Shown here: positions 45,070 through 55,196 of the stretch, in pieces
Layout: every line of letters begins with the position of its first letter
Numbering within the stretch: position 1 is the stretch's first letter
DNA from: JALHST01 sp963798435
GTDB taxonomy: Bacteria; Bacteroidota; Bacteroidia; Flavobacteriales; Flavobacteriaceae
Length of the DNA stretch: 64,000 bases
Assembly (NCBI GenBank): GCA_963798435.1
Contig: CAWCTF010000008.1
Location: 62,001-126,000, forward strand
Direction: 5' to 3'
Translations under genes and position numbers: made by a program
The notes under the pieces: model-generated
Database searches by the model: none
What the model was told of the DNA's origin: nothing
The model's input: the letters and a program-made list of their open reading frames with translations, nothing else

Positions 45070-46761
45070 TTATTGGCCTTTAGCCTGAAAGATTTCGACC
45101 AAAGGTTCGCCTGTTGTCCCACTCGGTAATCCGATATTAAGTATCATTGCCAAACTTGGCGCAATATCGATAGGCGCCACCTTTCGTACTGATTCTCCTT
45201 GGGGAATGCCAGTACCAAACCAAACCATAGGAACATGCGTGTCATAGGCAAAACCCGAACCATGAGTAGTTCCTTTTACTTGCGATACTGGGATCATTGA
45301 ATTTGGGTTTTGGCTAAAACCTGAATCAAATGACAAAAGAACATCTCCCGAACGTTTGGCGTAATAGCCATTTTGCACGAGGTGCTTTATGCCGGAGTCA
45401 TAATTCATGGACTTTAGATGATGTGCCGTTAGCACATTTTGAATTCCCGGAATATCGATCAAGAAGTCTGCGACTTCCTGTTCTATGACATTTAAATCTA
45501 ATTTGAGATTTGCGATCAAAGAGCGATTGAGATATAGCTGTTCCCCATCAAAATTTTCTATCCACGCATTCTGACCATATTTTGAATTCAAGAAATTGAT
45601 CACAGCATCATGATACTGCTTAATACGCGCAACCCCTGCAGGTAATTTATGGTCTTTCAAGAAAGATGCCACAGGCATGGCCGCATGGTCTGCTGTCAAA
45701 AAAAGGACATAATTATTTTTACCGACCATGGTGTCTAAAGAATTCAAAAGTCGTTCAATATCCTGATCAAGCCGAAGATATACATCTTCGATTTCCACCG
45801 ATTGTGGTCCAAAAGTATGGCCCATAATGTCTGGCACGGTATAGCTGATGTTTAAAAAATCGGTTATGGCATCTTGCCCAAGTGCTTCGTTTTTTATGGC
45901 TTCGAGTGCAAAGTCAGTTAGTAGGGAATTCCCGGCCGGAGTCACCCATATCAATTGATATTCCGAACCCACTTCCTTATATTTTTCGCGCATATTTTTT
46001 AAATCATAGGGAAAGGTCGGACTAGGTTTGCCACCCAATGAAGGCTCATAGTTATTGTTGTCAGCTTCACTTTCAGTATAGGTCTCTATAGGATACAGTG
46101 TATTCCAAGTGGTGTTTAGATAGTCACTTGATTTTCCTAATTTATTAAAGGCACTTACCCATTTTGGTAATTCATCCATGTAATACGTGCTTGAGACGAA
46201 ATTCCCGGGGCTAGTTACCCAATCATGCCAATAAGCCGCATTCGCAGTATGGCCCCCCGGTAAAATGGCACCACGGTCCTTAAGGGAAATACTGATTACC
46301 TTGGCATTAAAATTGGTCGCTAGGCGAAGTTCGTCGGAAATGGTCGTTGTCATAAGATTTTTAGGCGAAGCACCTAAGGCATTTTTTTCAGTAGACCCAA
46401 CAATTGTTTCAGTTCCATCATTTACATTGCCGAGCAATTGAGTCGTATAGCGATCATACCAACTATTGCCGATGATACCATGAACAGATGGGGTAGTGCC
46501 CGTATAAATGGAAGCATGACCAGCAGCTGTGACGGTCGGCACATAATTATAGTTGGCATTTTTAAAATTATAACCTTGCCGAACCAATCTCATGAAACCA
46601 CCCGTCGCATATTTTTTAGTGTACCGATAGAGCTGATCAGATCTCATTTGATCTACCACGATGCCTACTACCAACTTGGGTTTCATGTCGATAGCGTTTT
46701 GACCCAGCAAATCGGATCCAGGTAGGAGGGAAATTATAGTGAAAAATAGGATATGCTTCAT
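45070..46761 (-). CDS. PafA-type alkaline phosphatase family protein
   Basis: 563 residues. Signal peptide, then KLVVGIVVDQMRSDQLYRY (metal Asp37), PTVTAAGHASIYTGTTPSVHG (nucleophile probably Thr78), LPGGHTANAAYWHD, SYTVPDIMGHTFGPQS, FLTADHAA and GTTHGSGFAYDTHVP (late metal His residues). This is the phosphate-repressible PafA branch of nucleotide pyrophosphatase-like enzymes. It should release phosphate from organic esters in the periplasm. Confidence 0.9.
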   Translation of the reverse strand: MKHILFFTIISLLPGSDLLGQNAIDMKPKLVVGIVVDQMRSDQLYRYTKKYATGGFMRLVRQGYNFKNANYNYVPTVTAAGHASIYTGTTPSVHGIIGNSWYDRYTTQLLGNVNDGTETIVGSTEKNALGASPKNLMTTTISDELRLATNFNAKVISISLKDRGAILPGGHTANAAYWHDWVTSPGNFVSSTYYMDELPKWVSAFNKLGKSSDYLNTTWNTLYPIETYTESEADNNNYEPSLGGKPSPTFPYDLKNMREKYKEVGSEYQLIWVTPAGNSLLTDFALEAIKNEALGQDAITDFLNISYTVPDIMGHTFGPQSVEIEDVYLRLDQDIERLLNSLDTMVGKNNYVLFLTADHAAMPVASFLKDHKLPAGVARIKQYHDAVINFLNSKYGQNAWIENFDGEQLYLNRSLIANLKLDLNVIEQEVADFLIDIPGIQNVLTAHHLKSMNYDSGIKHLVQNGYYAKRSGDVLLSFDSGFSQNPNSMIPVSQVKGTTHGSGFAYDTHVPMVWFGTGIPQGESVRKVAPIDIAPSLAMILNIGLPSGTTGEPLVEIFQAKGQ

Positions 46762-47121
46762 CGTGTCTGATTTATGATTTTATGAATGTGCATGAAGTAT
46801 AGCACCTCCTAAAGTGTTTTTAATCAGAAAAGATACTAAATTCAAATAGTATTCAATCAATTTTTCAATGACCGAATAAAAGGAATCAAAGAAGAAAGTG
46901 ATTGGGATCGCATCTACTTTTATAGCATTTCATGGCCGTCTCCTGTTTATGGGTTCTAGGTCTATTGAAAGATACCGTACTTCGAAAAAGCGAAGTTTTT
47001 TACAAGAATACGCACTTAAAATAGTTATTTTTAATATCCTAAACGTGGGGATACGGCCACATGTTCTACGGAAATGCCATGATCAGGGGGCATTTTTACT
47101 TTCCTGAAATCGTTGTGAAGC
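46762..47121. other. 360-nt intergenic region with a plus-strand terminator
   Basis: Contains the promoter side of the PafA-type gene and the leader of the HD gene. An ORF at 46898-47107 has no coding look. The main object is the terminator-like hairpin at 46979-47001 with no plus-strand ORF before it. Confidence 0.5.
46979..47001 (+). terminator. Rho-independent terminator-like hairpin
   Basis: ACTTCG / CGAAGT, 6-bp stem, loop AAAAAG, then a run of six T (46996-47001, first T in the stem). Located 121 nt before the HD gene. Confidence 0.6.
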
Positions 47122-47709
47122 ATGAAAGGGTATTACAAGCTTAGACATAAAGCCTTTGAAATTTTAAGGACGCGATTGCCTAAGGAACTATATTATCACG
47201 GCTTCGACCATACCTTAAATGTGCTAAAGACCTGTAATGCGTATATTAAGCGTGAAAAGTTAGAAAAACGAAATGCCAAACTTCTCAGGATAGGGGTCAT
47301 CTTACATGACATTGGTTTTACGATTTCGAATGTCGAACATGAAGAGACTGGCAAGGATCTGGCTAATGATCTAATGAAGTCTTACGGATTTTCCCAAAAT
47401 GACATAAAAAGTGTACAAGGTATGATTATGGCAACGCGCATACCCCAATCCCCTAAAAACAAGTTGGAAAAAATTATTTGTGATTGTGATTTGGATTATC
47501 TAGGCAGATCTGATTTTTATACAATTAGTGACCATCTTTACAAAGAATTAAGGGCAAGTTCTAAGGTCGAAACCAAATCAGAATTTAATAAAATACAAAT
47601 CAAATTTTTGCAAAACCATCGCTATCATACTGATTTTGCAATTAAATGCAGGCAACCTGAGAAGGAAAAACGCATTGATGAGTTGATTAAATTAGAATTA
47701 AGCAACTGA
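47122..47709 (+). CDS. HD-domain phosphohydrolase
   Basis: 195 residues. LYYHGFDHTLNV (His26, His30), VILHDIGFTISNVEHE with the HD pair at 62-63, and IICDCDLDYLGR give the metal-binding set of HD hydrolases. Such proteins cleave nucleotides or phosphate esters. It lies downstream of the terminator-like hairpin; a 266-nt gap follows to the porin gene. Confidence 0.85.
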   Translation: MKGYYKLRHKAFEILRTRLPKELYYHGFDHTLNVLKTCNAYIKREKLEKRNAKLLRIGVILHDIGFTISNVEHEETGKDLANDLMKSYGFSQNDIKSVQGMIMATRIPQSPKNKLEKIICDCDLDYLGRSDFYTISDHLYKELRASSKVETKSEFNKIQIKFLQNHRYHTDFAIKCRQPEKEKRIDELIKLELSN

Positions 47710-47975
47710 AGTGACGTTCTTTATCCCACCACATAAAAAACAACTTGAGTTTAATTGCTGAATCGTAATCAATAAAATAGTATATTTATAGACGTTCTTT
47801 CGATTCATTTCGGTATAAAATATCGAAAATCGAAAAAATGCCCCCCACAACAACGTTTTTAATGTGCTATGTAAGGACCTATGGTCTTTAATGAATTTGT
47901 CGCACTTATTAAGGAGCAGATCTCCCCCCGAGATTCGGTTTGTTATTCCATCTTATTGCTAATTATCTAATAATT

Positions 47976-48998
47976 ATGGAAAATGTCGAGAAGCGACTTT
48001 TGATACTCATTTCGTTGGTATTGTGGCAGGGCTTTTTGAATTCAATAACTGCACAGGATACCAAGATAAGGGGTTTTGTAGATATTGGGGCAAGCATTCG
48101 GGACGATAAACTCAATTTTGAGTTTGGGGAATATGATTTATTCGTCACTTCCGAGTTGAATGATCGCATTTCATTTCTAGGAGAAACCGTCTTTAAATTT
48201 GATGCCGCTGAAGATGACCATCATGGGTTTGCCGTTGGTGTAGAGCGGGTAATAATAAATTACAATTATAGTGGCAACCATAGCTTGCTGATCGGCAAGC
48301 AACATACTTCCTTAAATTATTGGAACGAGACCTATCATCATGGACGCGTTTTTTTTCCTACAGTAGGCAGGCCGCTTCTCTTTGAATCCCGAATTATCGA
48401 CTTGCATACAACCGGGGTTGCCCTGCAGGGCCTAAATCTGGGTAAGTTGAAATTCGGATATAATGTCATGGTAGGAAATGGCCTGGGAGCTGCCGATATC
48501 AAGGATAACGACAAGTATAAGTCGTTAGCGGCGTCAGTTCATTTTAAACCAGTGGACAAATTGCAAATTGGCGCCTATTTTTATAATGATATTATTTCTT
48601 CCGGGGCGGAGCTATTCAATGTGGCCATTGATGAAAAGATACATCAACAATTGTATACGGGCTCGCTTGCCTATTTCGGAAGCAAGTATGAAGTATTGGC
48701 AGAAGGAACTTTGATAAACAATAAAACGGAAAGTGCAGGCAGTCAACAATCTTTTGGGGCGTACATATATTCGGGAGTTCGGATAAAGGAAAAATGGGTG
48801 CCCTATGCGCGGTTCGATTATCTGAACTATCAGAACACCGACTCTTATCTGGGGATGGATGACACCACGTCTCTCTTGGCAGGTCTGCGATATGAAATCA
48901 ATTATCTAATGGTCGTCAAGTTAGAGTATCAGCATTTGGAGCGAGAGATAACTGGAAGTATGAATCGTCTAACCGCCCAGTTCGCAATTGGATTTTAA
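47976..48998 (+). CDS. Porin-like outer-membrane protein
   Basis: 340 residues from the ATG at 47976 (MENVEKRLLILISLVLWQG signal peptide). Beta strands: IRGFVDIGASIRDDKLNFE, INYNYSGNHSLLIGKQHTS, FGYNVMVGNGLGAADIKD, VPYARFDYLNYQNTD, and a final MNRLTAQFAIGF with a terminal Phe. Probable channel of the phosphate- or anion-selective type by general look only. First gene of a three-gene operon (10-nt gap to the next). Confidence 0.75.
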   Translation: MENVEKRLLILISLVLWQGFLNSITAQDTKIRGFVDIGASIRDDKLNFEFGEYDLFVTSELNDRISFLGETVFKFDAAEDDHHGFAVGVERVIINYNYSGNHSLLIGKQHTSLNYWNETYHHGRVFFPTVGRPLLFESRIIDLHTTGVALQGLNLGKLKFGYNVMVGNGLGAADIKDNDKYKSLAASVHFKPVDKLQIGAYFYNDIISSGAELFNVAIDEKIHQQLYTGSLAYFGSKYEVLAEGTLINNKTESAGSQQSFGAYIYSGVRIKEKWVPYARFDYLNYQNTDSYLGMDDTTSLLAGLRYEINYLMVVKLEYQHLEREITGSMNRLTAQFAIGF

Positions 48999-49008
48999 AC
49001 AAAAACCT

Positions 49009-49458
49009 ATGGTACGTGTACTTCGTAATTTCATCCTAGCCATGACGATGGGTCTCTTGTTGCCTATGTATATGTACGCCCAGGATGACCAGTTGTCAGT
49101 TGTGGCAAATGGGGAGACGATTCCTGGTGAGATGGATCTGGGACAACTACAGTCGATTCTGAAGGGGGAAAAATTGCGATGGAATGATGGCACAAGAGTT
49201 AGTATTGCCCTTATGAAAACCAATACGCCTATCGGTTCCTATACGTGTGAAAAACTCTACAAAATGTCTGGGAATGATTTGAATAAATATTTCTTGGCCC
49301 TTGTCTTTCAAGGAAAAGTCAAGGCACCGACATTCTTTAATTCGACCAGTGAATTGGAAGCTTATGTGGCACAAACACCAGGGGCAATTGGGGTAGTTCC
49401 CAAGGCAAAGGACCCCTCGTTAAAAATAATTACGGTAGATGGCAAACAACAATTTTAG
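49009..49458 (+). CDS. Small periplasmic binding protein, PstS-like domain
   Basis: 149 residues from the ATG at 49009, with signal peptide ending at MYAQ. The segment QLQSILKGEKLRWNDGTRVS and VAQTPGAIGVVPKA resemble half of a type 2 substrate-binding protein of the phosphate-binding class. Compared with full PstS (about 300 residues) it is a single lobe or short form. It lies between the porin and adenylate cyclase genes. It may bind a ligand and signal to the cyclase (inferred). Confidence 0.7.
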   Translation: MVRVLRNFILAMTMGLLLPMYMYAQDDQLSVVANGETIPGEMDLGQLQSILKGEKLRWNDGTRVSIALMKTNTPIGSYTCEKLYKMSGNDLNKYFLALVFQGKVKAPTFFNSTSELEAYVAQTPGAIGVVPKAKDPSLKIITVDGKQQF

Positions 49459-49508
49459 CAACTGACCACGCGTCAACGCGGCTTCCACCTGTTTTGCAGC
49501 ATACTTTT

Positions 49509-50903
49509 ATGAGAATCGACTACATGATTTTATCAGTTCGTAGTAAAATATTGCTTACGGTTTTATCCGTAGTCATGCTATTCGCACTATTTATTCTTTT
49601 CTACTATCCTGCAAGGCAAACGGCCTATCTTCTGGACAACTATAACAATCAGATTGAGAATTTGGCCAAAACGGTTGCATTGGGCGTCCGGATTGCATTG
49701 AACGAGGAGAATTTCGAAGGCGTTGAAACGGCCATTGATTTTGTGCGGCATGACGATCGATTAAATTATGTAAGCATCATACAATTCGATACAATATGGG
49801 AGGCTGATGCTAAAAATTTCAAGATCCAAAAGAAAATCTTTTCGACTTCGCCGGAAAATGTTGAGGTAGATCCAGAAGCGGTCTCCGACGATCTCTATAT
49901 AAATAAAAGTGCGCCTTTTACATCGAAAATAATGAATGGGGAGATAAAGGTCAGTTTTACCACGACCGAAATCGAACAAGGGAAAAGACAGATACGACTG
50001 GCGTCTGCCGCAGCCAGTATTACTGTTTTTATTATCGGTCTATTCATAGGTTATTGGCTGGCTAGAAACATTTCTAAACCCGTATTGGCATTAAGGGATG
50101 CAGCACACAAAGTGGGTAAGGGCGATTTGACGCAATCGGTGTCCAATAAATCCCGCGATGAGATCGGGGAGTTGAGTGTGGCCTTTAATAAAATGGTAAA
50201 AGATCTGAATGTCGCAAGATCCGAGGTCAACCAACGAACACATGAACTTACCAAGGAAAAGGAAAAATCGGATGAATTGTTGCTTAATATTCTGCCTTTG
50301 GAAACTGCCGAAGAGCTAAAAAACACAGGATCGGCCCAAGCTAAGTTCTACGATTCGGTCACCGTTATGTTCACCGATTTTAAAGATTTTACCCCTAAAT
50401 CCAAGACGATGTCGGCCAACAAGCTTGTGGCAGAATTACACGATTGTTTTAGTAGGTTCGATCATATTATTAAAAATTACAATATCGAAAAAATAAAAAC
50501 CATTGGGGATGCATACATGTGTGTGGCCGGGCTGCCTGTTGTAAACACCACCCATCCTTTCGAGGCTGTCAATGCCGCCATTGAATTGAGGGATTGTATG
50601 CTTGCCTATAACAAGGAAAAGGAGGCCATGGGCGAACATGGCTTTGATGTGCGTATCGGGATTCATACGGGCCCTGTTGTGGCAGGCATCGTTGGGGTAA
50701 ATAAATTTGCGTATGATATTTGGGGCGTAACGGTAAATACGGCGGCACGATTGGAACAAAATAGCGTGGCTAACATGATTAATATTTCGGCCTCTCTTTA
50801 TAATATCATTAAAGATGCCTACGACTGTGAGCTACGCGGAAATATATTCGTCAAGGGACTTGGTGAATTGCCAATGTATTTTGTACACGGACTTAAAAAA
50901 TAG
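49509..50903 (+). CDS. Membrane-bound class III adenylate cyclase with HAMP domain
   Basis: 464 residues from the ATG at 49509 (the TTG at 49494 and ATG at 49524 are alternatives). Two membrane helices flank a periplasmic sensor of about 120 residues; then HAMP (RNISKPVLALRDAAHKVGKGD), a coiled segment (KEKEKSDELLLNILP) and the cyclase domain with metal Asp residues in VMFTDFKDFT, Lys in KIKTIGDAYM, Asp in YDIWG and NTAARLE. The Lys/Asp pair favours ATP, so cAMP is the likely product. Confidence 0.85.
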   Translation: MRIDYMILSVRSKILLTVLSVVMLFALFILFYYPARQTAYLLDNYNNQIENLAKTVALGVRIALNEENFEGVETAIDFVRHDDRLNYVSIIQFDTIWEADAKNFKIQKKIFSTSPENVEVDPEAVSDDLYINKSAPFTSKIMNGEIKVSFTTTEIEQGKRQIRLASAAASITVFIIGLFIGYWLARNISKPVLALRDAAHKVGKGDLTQSVSNKSRDEIGELSVAFNKMVKDLNVARSEVNQRTHELTKEKEKSDELLLNILPLETAEELKNTGSAQAKFYDSVTVMFTDFKDFTPKSKTMSANKLVAELHDCFSRFDHIIKNYNIEKIKTIGDAYMCVAGLPVVNTTHPFEAVNAAIELRDCMLAYNKEKEAMGEHGFDVRIGIHTGPVVAGIVGVNKFAYDIWGVTVNTAARLEQNSVANMINISASLYNIIKDAYDCELRGNIFVKGLGELPMYFVHGLKK

Positions 50904-51099
50904 GGAGTATGGATATTCGCAGTCTTTAGGTAAAATGTCTTTGCATAAAAGGTGTAACTGTTAGTTTTTTAAACCCCAACCGAACCAGGAATTGAAGAAT
51001 GGGTTTGGCGGGTTGACCACCGCACGCTACCGTTCAAAGGAAGTATTTAAACCCATGGGCCCCGCGGGTAATTGGAAGTTTCCAAATACACCATTTACT

Positions 51100-51432
51100 T
51101 CAAAATTCTTGATCATAATGAATGCCGACCCGAGAGAATATCTTCAATACCAAGTTGATTTCCGCTTCGTCGACTTTTCCATCTGCATTCGCTATTTCCT
51201 CTAGGATTATGGCAAGCGTCTTCTTTTTGCTCGGCGACATTGCACTAAGAATCGAAAGACCTTCCTCGGCATCAATATTTCTAGCCTCTTCGATTAGGGC
51301 CCTATCAAATTTTAGTATGGGCATCAACTGCAGTAAAACCTTGATTTCTCCAGAGTTAACTACCCCATCGGCCAGTATTACCTCGTCGATTGCCTTTACG
51401 ATTGCTAATTTTTCAGCTAAATTAAACTCCAT
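51100..51432 (-). CDS. TerB-like small protein
   Basis: 110 residues, paralogue of the protein at 42533-42859 over its whole length (MEFNLAEKLAIVKAIDEVILADGVV). Helical, with two ADGxV loops. It converges with the adenylate cyclase gene. Function unknown. Confidence 0.75.
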   Translation of the reverse strand: MEFNLAEKLAIVKAIDEVILADGVVNSGEIKVLLQLMPILKFDRALIEEARNIDAEEGLSILSAMSPSKKKTLAIILEEIANADGKVDEAEINLVLKIFSRVGIHYDQEF

Positions 51433-51730
51433 ATAATCGTCGTTTTAGAATTCATGTATTCTGAATGCTCGGTGGTTTATTAAGGTGGTTATCCATCTTT
51501 TCGGGGAAGAATACTTTGTTTTCTTTGGCGCACTCTAAGGTACACAAAAATTAGATGCTATTTGTAAAGATTTTTAAACAATTGGCGATGTGGTGTTCTC
51601 AATTGACCATGAGATTTGTCAATAGATACGGCCCTATAAGCAATTATAAAAAAGCGTTTGCGATAAATGGAATAAAAAAAGCGAACCTGGGTATTTTGGG
51701 GAACCTTAGATGTCAAAACAGGTATAGACG
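51433..51730. other. 298-nt intergenic region, nothing clear
   Basis: AT-rich DNA between the TerB-like start and the mfd stop. An open frame begins at 51555 but runs into mfd antisense. No motif recognised. Confidence 0.4.
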
Positions 51731-54700
51731 TCAAGCGGTTATCTTAGTAGATTCAGGGATTTCGAAAGGGGAAAGAGCTAATAGTGCTTTTTCTATCGAT
51801 GTTATCTTTTCGAAGGTAAGGATCAATCGCAGTCCGTTACGAGTTTGTTTTTCCTTTATTTTACAGTCTTGGTGGTGGGATTGTACGAAATGCAACACCT
51901 TGGTAAAGGTCGAACTCTGATAAAATTCCGATTGTTGGTCCGCGATGAAATATCCTAGTAATTTCCCATTTTGCAAAAAGATTTTTTCAAGGCCGATACC
52001 ATTGGCAATCCATTTGATACGAACAGAATTCAAAAGATCCTCGGCTTGGGCAGGCAACTCGCCAAAACGGTCGATGAGTGCGGTTTCAAATTTTTGCAGG
52101 TCAGCTTCTTTCTTGATTTGACTAAGCTCGGTATATAAATTTAGGCGTTCCGTAGTGTTATTGATATAATCATCAGGAAACAGCAATTCGAAATCTGAAT
52201 CGATCTGGGTCTCTTTAACAAAGACTTTCTCATGATGGCCCTCTACCTCCTCATACAATTGCTTAAACTCGTTCTCCTTGAGTTCATCAATAGCTTCCAC
52301 CAATATTTTTTGATAGGTCTCAAAGCCTATCTCATTGATAAAGCCGCTCTGTTCCCCACCCAGCAAATCCCCGGCACCACGAATCTCCAAGTCTTTCATG
52401 GCAATATGGAAACCGCTACCTAATTCGGTAAATTGTTCAAGGGCCAGCATTCGTTTTCGCGCATCGGCCGTCATGATGTCGTAGGGTGGGGTAATAAAAT
52501 AGCAAAAGGCCTTTTTGTTGCTGCGGCCGACCCGACCACGCATCTGGTGTAGGTCGCTCAATCCAAAATTATTGGCATTGTTGATGAAAATGGTATTGGC
52601 ATTCGTTACGTCCAATCCACTTTCAACGATGGTAGTAGAAACCAGAACATCGTATTCCCCGTTCATAAACGACAACATAAGGGTTTCTAGTTTTTTACCT
52701 TCCATCTGGCCGTGTCCTATCCTGATTTTCGCGTCAGGTACCAGGCGCTGGATCATTCCGGCTACTTCTCTGATGTTCTCGATCCGGTTGTGAATGAAAA
52801 AGACTTGACCACCACGTTGAATTTCGTATTGTATGGCATCTCGAACGGTCTCTTCGGAAAATCGGATTACCTGACTTTCAATCGGATATCGGTTTGGGGG
52901 TGGGGTATTGATTACCGAAAGATCCCGCGCTGCCATTAAACTGAATTGCAGGGTACGCGGAATAGGGGTTGCAGTCAATGTCAATACATCAACGTTCTCT
53001 TTGATGGCTTTTAATTTATCTTTTACCGCTACCCCGAACTTTTGTTCTTCGTCGACGATCAATAGTCCTAGGTCCTTGAATTTTACATTTTTATTGACCA
53101 ACTGATGTGTTCCGATGAGAATGTCAACCTTGCCAGACGCTAATTTTTCAAGAGTATTTGAGCGCTCCTTGGCAGTTCGAAACCGGTTGAGATAATCAAC
53201 GGTGACGGGCATATCAGTTAAGCGTTCGGTAAACGTGCGGTGATGTTGAAATGCTAAAATGGTAGTAGGTACGAGCACGGCTACTTGCTTTCCGTTATCG
53301 ACTGCTTTGAATGCCGCCCGTATGGCGACCTCGGTTTTTCCGAAACCTACATCACCACAAATGAGTCGATCCATGGGCCGTTCGCTTTCCATATCTCTTT
53401 TGACGTCCTCGGTGGCTTTTCCTTGGTCGGGCGTATCCTCATAAATAAAGCTGGCTTCCAGTTCGGTTTGCAAATAGCTATCGGGACCAAATTGAAACCC
53501 TTTTTCGAGGCGTCTCTTAGCATACAATTTGATAAGATCAAAGGCGATCTTTTTAACCCTTGACTTGGTTTTCTCCTTGATTTTTTTCCAAGCTCCCGAA
53601 CCCAGTTTATAAATTTTTGGAACCGCCCCATCCTTACCATTGAATTTTGTAATCTTATGCAGGGAATGGATGCTAACATACAGAATATCACGGTCCCCAT
53701 AGAACAATTTGATAGCTTCTTGTTTTTTTCCCGCTACATCGATTTTTTGCAGCCCACCAAATTTTCCGATGCCATGGTCTATATGGGTCACATAGTCTCC
53801 AATCTCGAGTTTGGTAAGATCTTTGAGGGTTATGGCCAATTTTTTGGCATACCCATTTTTAAGATGGAATTTATGATAGCGCTCGAAAATCTGATGATCC
53901 GTATAGCACACCACTTTAAGTTCGTCGTCAATAAATCCTTGATATAAAGAAAAAACGATAGTTTGATAATGAACGTGTTCATTTACTTCCTCAAAAATTG
54001 CCTGGAAACGCTGAGCTTGCTGTTCACTTGAACAAAAGATATAATTGGTATAGCCATTTTGTCGCAACCTGTTAAGGTCCTCGATCAGCAAATCGAATTT
54101 TTTATTGAATGCCGGTTGGGGCTTGGTAGAAAAGGCAATAGTGATGGGGGTCGTTCTCTTTGGGGTGCTAACGGCCCCTTCAAGGACTTGGGCTGTATTC
54201 GAATTGCCGAAGTTGATGAAACAAAACGCCGTCAATTGTTGCTTCAACGACTTTGAATCAACAAAGAGCTCTGCGGGTTCAGCATGCTTTACCGCTTTTG
54301 AGAGTTCTTTAAATGCGGCTTCGGCCTTTTTGTAAAAATCATCCAACCGGGCGATTAAAACATCTAAATTTTTGTTGAGGATGACGGTATTTGAGGAAAC
54401 GTATTTTAGGAAGCTTTCTCGTGTCTCGTTCAGGAATTTATTCTCAACATTGGGGATAACGGTAATTTTCGCCACCTTTTCAGTTGATAGTTGTGACTCT
54501 ACATCGAAGGTCCTGATACTTTCCACTTCGTCCCCAAAAAATTCTATTCGGTACGGTTCGTCGTGCGAAAACGAGAAGACATCTACAATTCCCCCACGAA
54601 CAGAAAATTCGCCAGGCTCACTAACAAAATCGGTTCGTTTGAAACGGTATTCAAAAAGCACCTCGTTTAAAAAATCAAGCGAAAGCCGGTCACCTATCTT

Positions 54701-55156
54701 AATTTTCAGTGTATTTCTATCCAACTCTTTTCGAGTAACGACTTTTTCAAATAAGGCATCGGGATAGGTAACGATAACCACCGGTTTTTTCCGGGAGTTG
54801 ATTCTATTGAGCACCTCGGCCCTTAGCAGCACATTGGCATTATCGGTTTCTTCGATTTGATACGGTCTGCGATAACTTCCAGGATAAAAAAGAACATCCT
54901 TTTCACCAATCAACTGTTCAAGGTCATTTAAATAATAGGCCGCTTCTTCCTTATCATCGAATATCAATAAGAATGGAACCTCCGAATTTTTAAAAGCCTC
55001 CGCGATAACAAAGGACAACGAAGAGCCGACAAGGCCTTTAAGGAGGATGTTTTTTTCGGTACGGGCAATAGCCTCCCGCAGATTCTGCATGTGCAGCGCC
55101 CGAGAATATAATTGGTGTATCGAAGAATGCGTCAACCAATACAATTTGAGCGGCAA
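51731..55156 (-). CDS. mfd: Transcription-repair coupling factor
   Basis: 1141 residues, close to the Mfd family length. UvrB-homology modules, the RNAP-interacting domain (KLEIGDYVTHIDHGIGKFGG) and helicase domain with Walker A CGDVGFGKTE and DEEQ in LLIVDEEQKFGV, then a C-terminal TRCF domain. It removes stalled RNA polymerase and recruits UvrA. Start is probably a TTG at 55156 (or 55135), because the residues before the first ATG (55090) read HSSIHQLYSRALH, like the normal family N-terminus. Confidence 0.95.
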   Translation of the reverse strand: MPLKLYWLTHSSIHQLYSRALHMQNLREAIARTEKNILLKGLVGSSLSFVIAEAFKNSEVPFLLIFDDKEEAAYYLNDLEQLIGEKDVLFYPGSYRRPYQIEETDNANVLLRAEVLNRINSRKKPVVIVTYPDALFEKVVTRKELDRNTLKIKIGDRLSLDFLNEVLFEYRFKRTDFVSEPGEFSVRGGIVDVFSFSHDEPYRIEFFGDEVESIRTFDVESQLSTEKVAKITVIPNVENKFLNETRESFLKYVSSNTVILNKNLDVLIARLDDFYKKAEAAFKELSKAVKHAEPAELFVDSKSLKQQLTAFCFINFGNSNTAQVLEGAVSTPKRTTPITIAFSTKPQPAFNKKFDLLIEDLNRLRQNGYTNYIFCSSEQQAQRFQAIFEEVNEHVHYQTIVFSLYQGFIDDELKVVCYTDHQIFERYHKFHLKNGYAKKLAITLKDLTKLEIGDYVTHIDHGIGKFGGLQKIDVAGKKQEAIKLFYGDRDILYVSIHSLHKITKFNGKDGAVPKIYKLGSGAWKKIKEKTKSRVKKIAFDLIKLYAKRRLEKGFQFGPDSYLQTELEASFIYEDTPDQGKATEDVKRDMESERPMDRLICGDVGFGKTEVAIRAAFKAVDNGKQVAVLVPTTILAFQHHRTFTERLTDMPVTVDYLNRFRTAKERSNTLEKLASGKVDILIGTHQLVNKNVKFKDLGLLIVDEEQKFGVAVKDKLKAIKENVDVLTLTATPIPRTLQFSLMAARDLSVINTPPPNRYPIESQVIRFSEETVRDAIQYEIQRGGQVFFIHNRIENIREVAGMIQRLVPDAKIRIGHGQMEGKKLETLMLSFMNGEYDVLVSTTIVESGLDVTNANTIFINNANNFGLSDLHQMRGRVGRSNKKAFCYFITPPYDIMTADARKRMLALEQFTELGSGFHIAMKDLEIRGAGDLLGGEQSGFINEIGFETYQKILVEAIDELKENEFKQLYEEVEGHHEKVFVKETQIDSDFELLFPDDYINNTTERLNLYTELSQIKKEADLQKFETALIDRFGELPAQAEDLLNSVRIKWIANGIGLEKIFLQNGKLLGYFIADQQSEFYQSSTFTKVLHFVQSHHQDCKIKEKQTRNGLRLILTFEKITSIEKALLALSPFEIPESTKITA

Positions 55157-55196
55157 AGATACTACCCGCTTCGGGCCGAACCTAAAAATAGGTCGG

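Noticed and set aside
46898..47107. Plus-strand ORF of 69 codons before the HD gene
   Set aside because: It spans the terminator hairpin and its composition does not look coding.
49469..49480. CGCG-TCAA-CGCG hairpin between the binding protein and cyclase genes
   Set aside because: Only 4 bp; too short to call an attenuator.
51053..51072. GC-rich palindromic string near CCATGGGCCCCGCGG
   Set aside because: Overlapping restriction-site-like palindromes but no stable single hairpin with a U tract.
51555..51920. Plus-strand ORF of 121 codons near the mfd stop
   Set aside because: It runs antisense into mfd; no family likeness.
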